DNA of 64,000 nt from Macrolepiota albuminosa (Eukaryota > Basidiomycota > Agaricomycetes > Agaricales > Agaricaceae): NCBI GenBank assembly GCA_027475525.1, contig JAMWFC010000090.1, positions 1,736,001-1,800,000 on the forward strand, in the 5' to 3' direction. Position 1 is the first letter of the stretch, and each line of letters opens with the position of its first letter. This document shows, piece by piece, positions 58,938 through 64,000 of this stretch. The translations under genes were made by a program, and so were the position numbers. The notes beneath the pieces were generated by a model that ran no database searches, had not been told where the DNA came from, and was given only the letters and a program-made list of their open reading frames with translations.

Positions 58938-59333
58938 TGTTGGAATCCTATCCGATAGCAGCAATACACTGGGTGTATCAAGTACCTAGACAATACGCGT
59001 AAGTGTGATTATCCTCAGAGACGTATAAACGAGACTGTATTTTATGTACCTAGACAATACGCGTAAGTGTGATTATCTAGGTAGTTCTAGTTAGTTCGTG
59101 TCTTTATATGAATATATCTATGTGACGTACCCTCAGAGACGTATAAACGAGACTGAGGGTACTGCAGTTACTAGCTGGAATATATATGATACTTTCGGAC
59201 AAAGCAGTCAATGTTTCGACGTCCCTGGCCAAGGCGACAAAGCTGCCATGGCCAGGGTGCACGCGGTACATTCTTACGATATCACGTAGTGGCCAGTGCC
59301 CCATCACACCGTCACATCATCGCCATTCTAACA
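58938..59333 (-). repeat. 5' LTR of the Copia element
   Basis: 396 bp, same sequence as the left LTR by eye, including the internal intron-like duplication (intron-like segment at plus-strand 59077-59130). It should drive transcription leftward. Confidence 0.93.
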
Positions 59334-59338
59334 CATAG

Positions 59339-59793
59339 TAGATAACTACTTTATCCAGACGACTGCACAAACAGAATTCTCAATTTCCGTCCCTACACAA
59401 TGCTACATTTGACTCTTCCCTCATACCCCATAACCCTTTTGGTCAAAAAACTTGCAAAAAAACCACCAGATGTTTTTTAATAGTTTACGTAATAATTTGA
59501 TACTTGTGCTCGACCCGAATAACTTTGGGTAGCAGCTGTTGAGATTGCAAAGGTTATTGGGGAAAAGCAAAAGAGCACGTCACAACGCCACAATAGGGAC
59601 CAAGTGTCCAAGTAGAAATGAGTAAGGCAAATAAAGCCTGTGAATCCATCATATACTTATACAAGGGTGCCCTTATCAGATTTATGCGTCATCATGTGGA
59701 TGATCTTCCCAATTAGGGGTGCCACGGGGCCAAATGCGTGGGATATCTAGTTTTCATCTTTAAAAAGCCAAGGTCAGGTTACCCTCTATCCTT
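59339..59793. other. short intergenic region upstream of the P450 gene
   Basis: About 450 bp between the Copia target duplication and the P450 start; it should contain the P450 promoter. No other feature seen. Confidence 0.4.
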
Positions 59794-61909
59794 AATGGAC
59801 AACACCCCTCTAATTGTAGCCACCGTCTTCTTGCTTTACGTCTCAACTGAATTCTACAAGACTTGGGTTAACAGGAAAACCGTACGTCAATGAGAAGGTC
59901 AAACTTCCTTTATTCTCTACATGATACATAATTTACCAGCTGGACAAAATACCTACCATTGGAGGGTCTGGAATACTCTCCTCGTACATAGGAGCATACA
60001 AATTTGTGTCTAATGCTCGTAATGTGATCCAAGAGGGATATACAAAGGTTTGCACCATCTGCTTTATATACTTTACAAAAGGGAAAGTAAAGGGTCCACA
60101 TAGTATCGAGGTGCTGCATTCAAGGTTCCAGGTGTCTGCAAGTGGACCGTGGTCGTTAGTGGTCCTCAAATGATAGACGATTTGCGAAAAGCTTCAGATG
60201 ACTACATTTCTTTCCATGAAGCTGCAATAGATGTATGTTTGTCTTCTTGTTCATAAACAGGTGTTTTATTTACGCATTTCAAGACCTTCCAAATCAAGTA
60301 TACCATAGGTCCAGAGGCCCTGCATAATTCCTATCATATTGATGTTGTCAGATTTCCTCTCACTCGTAACCTCGTTGCGCGTTTCCCCGATGTACAGGAC
60401 GAAATTAAATCAGCGTTCGAAGAATATATCCCACAGACAGAAGGTGCGACAAAGGTAATTTGACTGAGTTCATGCACTTATCCTTCTTTTCTAGATTGGA
60501 CTGCAGTTGAAGCGCTACCTACAATCAGGAAGATAGTCAGCCGTTCTAGTAATCGACTTTTTGTTGGTCTCCCACTCTGTTGGTTCTTTCAACCCCAGAA
60601 CGTCGCCTTTCATCTGATTTTCTTTCAGGCAGAAATGATGATTACAGAGACCTCAACATTGAATTCACCGTTCATGTCATAAAGACGGCCCAAACAATCA
60701 ATTTATTTCCTGATTTTTTGAAGCCGTAGGCTGACTATTCTATGAATCACATAATCGTAGTCATTGGTTCTAGACTCGTTGGACGATATCTCACCAACCT
60801 TGAAGCGCAGCTTCAGCGTGCTATGGGCCATCTTCGGCCCATCATTCAGGAGCGCCTTGATAAGGAGGAGAAATACGGTAAAAATTGGTCAAATAGGCCG
60901 GTGAGTACTCAATTCTGCTCTCCTAAGCTTTCCCTAATATGCACAAGAATGATGCTCTGTCTTGGTTATTAGACCATGCCGAAGAGAATGAGAAGACCGT
61001 CCGCAACCTGACTCTGCGTATCTTGATAATTAACTTTGCTGCTATCCATACGACATCCCAGGTGACACAGCTTCTGGTGCCCTTGACAAAAATTCTGATT
61101 TAGACTTCAGGCTTTTACTCAAGCCCTATTCGACCTTGCAGCACATCCATCTTTTGTCCCGGGATTACGTGAAGAGGTGGAGACAGTTATCAACGAGGAA
61201 GGCTATACGAAGATGTCATTGCACAAGATGGTAAAACTTGACAGTTTTATCAAGGAATCCCAGAGACTTGGAGCGGGTAGTGCTTGTACGTTTTGTAATT
61301 CTTTCTTAAATTTGATAACGCCTTTTCGATCAATCTGTTCCAATGCAGTAACCATGCGAAGAAAGGTCCTGAAGGATTTCACCTTCTCTGATGGGACAGT
61401 CGTTCCAAAAGGACATGAAATCGCCGTGCCAAATTTGGAAATACATCATGATGAGGTGGGAACATTGGTTCTGCCTTTTCGGAAACGATGCCAAAGCACT
61501 TTTTCCCTCCGTCATAGGAGAATTACGTGAACGCGTCGGCCTTCGATGGGTTTCGGTTTTCAAAAATGAGGGAACTCGAGGCCGAAGGGTTTAGTAAGCA
61601 TCAAATGGTTGCCTTGTGTCATGACTATCTCGTTTTCGGACATGGCAAACATGCATGGTAGGGAACATTGAACCTTTGATCTACCTGTTTTTTTATATCT
61701 AATATCACTCCAGCCCGGGAAGATTTTTCGCTGTCAACGAGCTTAAAGCCTTAGTTGCATATACCTTGCTGAACTACGATGTGGCGTTTGAGAATAATGG
61801 CCCACGACCTGCCAGTTCCGTATTCAATGCCAGGATCTCGGCCGACCCTAAGGCAGCTGTCCTGTTTAGGAAAAGGCGGTCAACTTATCTGGAACAACTT
61901 CCCCCGTAA
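59794..61909 (+). CDS. cytochrome P450 monooxygenase
   Basis: Start MDNTPLIVATVFLLYVSTEF, an N-terminal membrane anchor for the ER. About a dozen short exons give LDKIPTIGGSGILSSYIGAY, YRGAAFKVPGVCKWTVVVSG, IGPEALHNSYHIDVVRFPLT, NFAAIHTTS (I-helix), LDSFIKESQRL (ExxR motif), FSDGTVVPKGHEIAVPN, FDGFRFSKMRE (PERF-like) and the heme-binding FGHGKHACPGRFFA, with the axial Cys. Stop TAA at 61907-61909, giving about 500 residues, normal for the family. The I-helix has His where many P450s carry an acidic residue before Thr. This variant is common in fungal P450s. Reaction: NADPH-dependent oxidation, substrate unknown. No break seen, but near 60,540-60,620 and 61,440-61,510 the exon limits were set by frame only. 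Confidence 0.92.
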
Positions 61910-62107
61910 TTATATGCCAATCCGTCAAGAAGTCTTCTCATTTGCCCTCGCAACAATGATTGTATGACGATCAAGGCCACGGCGCTTGGTAATCGCTCAC
62001 GCGGTCCTGCAGTGCAGTGACATTATCATTTGTAATTATACATGTCTCCTTATTAGAAAGAAGACCTCGTAAATTGGACAATTCCAACTTATGGGTAAAG
62101 GCTTTCA
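61910..62107. terminator. convergent 3' ends of the P450 and esterase genes
   Basis: Only 198 bp separate the two stop codons of convergent genes, so both 3' UTRs and poly(A) sites must lie or overlap here. Confidence 0.45.
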
Positions 62108-64000
62108 CTAAATATCACGGCGCTGGTGGAACACCACCGCCCTGTCGTTAATAAATGCAATCTGCTCTTTCCTATAATCGTCCGGTATCATGGTCAAATT
62201 TGCGCCATTCAGCTGCATGATCATCTCGTTAGTTGTGTTGTATTCATCCCATTGTGGACCTACAGCAGGACAAGTTGTATTACATAAGAGAAGATGCCAT
62301 TCCTAAAGAAGAGAGAACCTACGCGGAACACCAAGTCCATCATTTGGATCGAGACTCGTCGCAAACGAGATCCAATATTCCATCATGATGTTGCTAAGAT
62401 TAAGAGAAGTTGCTGTCTGTATAGTCGGATCTCCATACACGAAAGCAATCTCAGAACTATGAAAGACTAGACATTTAGCGTTCGAAATTTTTCAGCTCCG
62501 GAGTTCGGCCTCTTGACAAGAGAGACAGACCTCCAAGTCGCCCAGAACCAGGCTGTGGTTCGGTAAACAGATATCCATGACTCTTCAAACCTGCGTTTGC
62601 TGCAACCTGATTAAAGTTCCTGCGTTGGGCCTGGAAGGCTACATCTCCTTCTGCATCGTGATTTTATTAATTATAATGCGAAAGAATTATGTATTGTGAG
62701 CTTACCCAGTGCCGCGGCCTGCTTATATACGCTGCTGAGCCCAAACGTCTCGTTGCCCGTATCGAAGGGAGACCCGAGAGCAGGAACGTCAGGGTATAGC
62801 TGTATGAGCTTATCTGCCGTACTGTCTAACGTTTGGGCTGATACGATAGGCGGGGAAAAGTTCGCAATGATAAAGTTGCGAACTTGTTGCTCTGAATTCA
62901 ACGTAGTTGGCGTGAAGAGTGTTCCTATACACCAATCAAAGACAATTATATTAACGCAAAATGGAGATCAGGGAAACTTTTGCGCACCTTCATCAAGATT
63001 TGTCCCAGTGATGAAAGGAACACGGGCAAATTGACCCTTTGCAAATAACCTAGAGGGTATGTCTGGATACAGGCCATCTGGACCATCAATCGTTGGGTCA
63101 AATGCAAAGAGTTCCGGAGACAATGCTAGGGCAGTGAGTAATCCGTGGAATATATCGCTAGAATTGGCAGCCTTAAGGCAGGCAAACGTATTCCCAGAGG
63201 TGGCCAGGTCGGCGCACGACGGGACACCGCCCACAAAGTTTTGCCAGTCTATCTCGCGCCGTTCGGCATCGAATGTGAGCGCAGTGGCTGGAGAGCCAGA
63301 TTCGAGTATCTGGAGCAGAAAGAGAATTCAATAGGGCAAGGTGAGAAGCAGCGGAAAAGACCATACGACACCCCGGACGAGCTTGGATAACGGAGAGTTG
63401 AAGTAGAGGATAGACGTCATGACTGCACCAGCGCTTTCGCCAAACGCAGTCACCTGCAGGTGAAAACGTTGCGTTGCGTTCAATCAAATTACGTATATGA
63501 TTAAAATAAGTGCAAAGGTACTTTGGTCTTATCACCCCCAAAAGCTCCAATGTTCGCTTGAACCCATTCGAGGGCAGCGATTTGATCTTTGATCGCTAGA
63601 TTGAGCGCCTTTTCATCATCAGCTGAAAATACGTCCTTCCTTGCTTTGTACCGGGCAGCAGAATAAAAACTCACCTTCTTGACCCTGGGGGAACCCTAAA
63701 GGACCGAGTCTGTAATTGAAATTCACATAAATCAGTGGTGTTCCCTTTGATAATTTCGTAAACGCCGAGGACTTTCCAAACAAGCCGTTGACTTACACGA
63801 GCGACACTATGCGCAACGATCGCGCTCCCGTTAAAATCACTCGACTGGCCTGCGATGAATCCGCCGCCGTACCTAGACCCAGTGAGAATGATCCTAAATC
63901 ATATGACACGTGCTTACGTCCAAAACAACTTTCAAGGTGGGATGAAAAATCACTCCTACGAAAAAATGAAGGAAAAACTTACGACGGGCAATTCTGCATT
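62108..64000 (-). CDS. type-B carboxylesterase/lipase, 5'-truncated by the window edge
   Basis: Alpha/beta hydrolase read on the minus strand: YGGGFIAGQSSDFNGSAIVA (oxyanion-hole Gly run), GTPLIYVNFNYRLGPLGFPQ, ALNLAIKDQIAALEWVQANI, then VTAFGESAGAVMTSILYFNS, where the Ser of GESAG is the nucleophile. ILESGSPATALTFDAERREI, GPDGLYPDIPSRLFAKGQFA, RVPFITGTNLDEG, LYPDVPALGSPF and QAQRRNF follow. The catalytic His is expected near the lid region after SHGYLFTEP but was not pinned down. Terminal part PQWDEYNTTNEMIMQLNG and VVFHQRRDI, stop TAG at 62108-62110. Many fungal members are secreted esterases or lipases of the Candida rugosa lipase type; a signal peptide would lie beyond the edge. Substrate unknown. 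Confidence 0.9.

Larger units (their letters stand above)
53670..59333 (-). mobile_element. complete Copia (Ty1-like) LTR retrotransposon
   Basis: Two 396-bp LTRs (53670-54065 and 58938-59333) appear identical by eye. The target duplication CATAG lies at 53665-53669 and 59334-59338. The element is on the minus strand, so its 5' LTR is the right-hand one. Next to the 3' LTR is a purine-rich AAGGAGGAG (minus strand, 54066-54074), the likely polypurine tract. Just inside the 5' LTR is GGTTATGGGCTTATACTG, the probable primer-binding site, perhaps a half-tRNA iMet type. One uninterrupted gag-pol frame. It is recent and potentially active. Confidence 0.95.

Overview
This window is nuclear DNA from a filamentous basidiomycete, most likely an agaricomycete. 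Its genes are cut by many short introns (about 43-80 nt, GT..AG). The proteins are typically fungal: ornithine decarboxylase, PTPA, Ku70, an APSES regulator, PHO84, basidiomycete BTB proteins and a P450. Retroelements of agaricomycete type lie between the genes. Nothing prokaryotic was seen. Exon structures below were read by eye from frame continuity and splice signals.

Layout: 0-2 kb, 3' part of an SLC13/Pho87-90-91-like anion (phosphate) transporter (+). 3.3-5.3 kb, APSES-type regulator (-). 6.3-7.9 kb, ornithine decarboxylase (-). 8.8-9.6 kb, possible decayed gene. 10.4-11.7 kb PTPA (-), divergent from Ku70 (+, 11.9-14.8 kb). 14.8-16.5 kb, AT-rich spacer with a solo LTR. 16.6-17.9 kb, hypothetical (+). 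18.1-19.5 kb, BTB protein (-). 21.0-22.2 kb, secreted HExxH protein (+). 22.7-23.7 kb, RING protein (+). 24.0-24.3 kb, second solo LTR. 24.4-25.2 kb, second BTB protein (-). 27.7-30.2 kb, SAM/coiled-coil/TM protein (+). 30.28-35.88 kb, a 5.6-kb DNA element with long terminal inverted repeats around an intact gene for a P-loop NTPase with a PD-(D/E)XK-like motif. 36-38.4 kb, non-coding duplicated repeats. 38.9-42.5 and 44.2-45.5 kb, two low-complexity proteins sharing a VGRGTP(V/I)D motif. 45.8-46.5 kb, small hypothetical (-). 46.7-51 kb, CpG-poor decayed retroelement DNA. 51.1-53.2 kb, PHO84-like phosphate:H+ symporter (-). 53.67-59.33 kb, a complete, apparently intact Copia element (-) with two 396-bp LTRs and a CATAG target duplication. 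59.8-61.9 kb, cytochrome P450 (+). 62.1-64 kb, type-B carboxylesterase (-), cut by the window edge.

Three observations stand out. (1) Three LTRs (two solo, one Copia) share no obvious sequence in their variable parts but have one architecture. An intron-like segment sits just downstream of the predicted transcription start. An A-rich linker follows, then a second copy that begins exactly at the predicted start and lacks exactly that intron, as if the spliced 5' end of the retroelement RNA had been written back into the LTR. (2) The NTPase/nuclease gene is enclosed by long inverted repeats and looks like a self-contained mobile element, related to the proposed transposon ancestors of Crinkler/RHS-type effectors. 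(3) Three unrelated places carry perfect tandem duplications of exactly 77 bp. This points to an assembly artefact, and one of them breaks a reading frame.

Two phosphate transporters of different families lie in the window. Otherwise neighbouring genes show no shared pathway.
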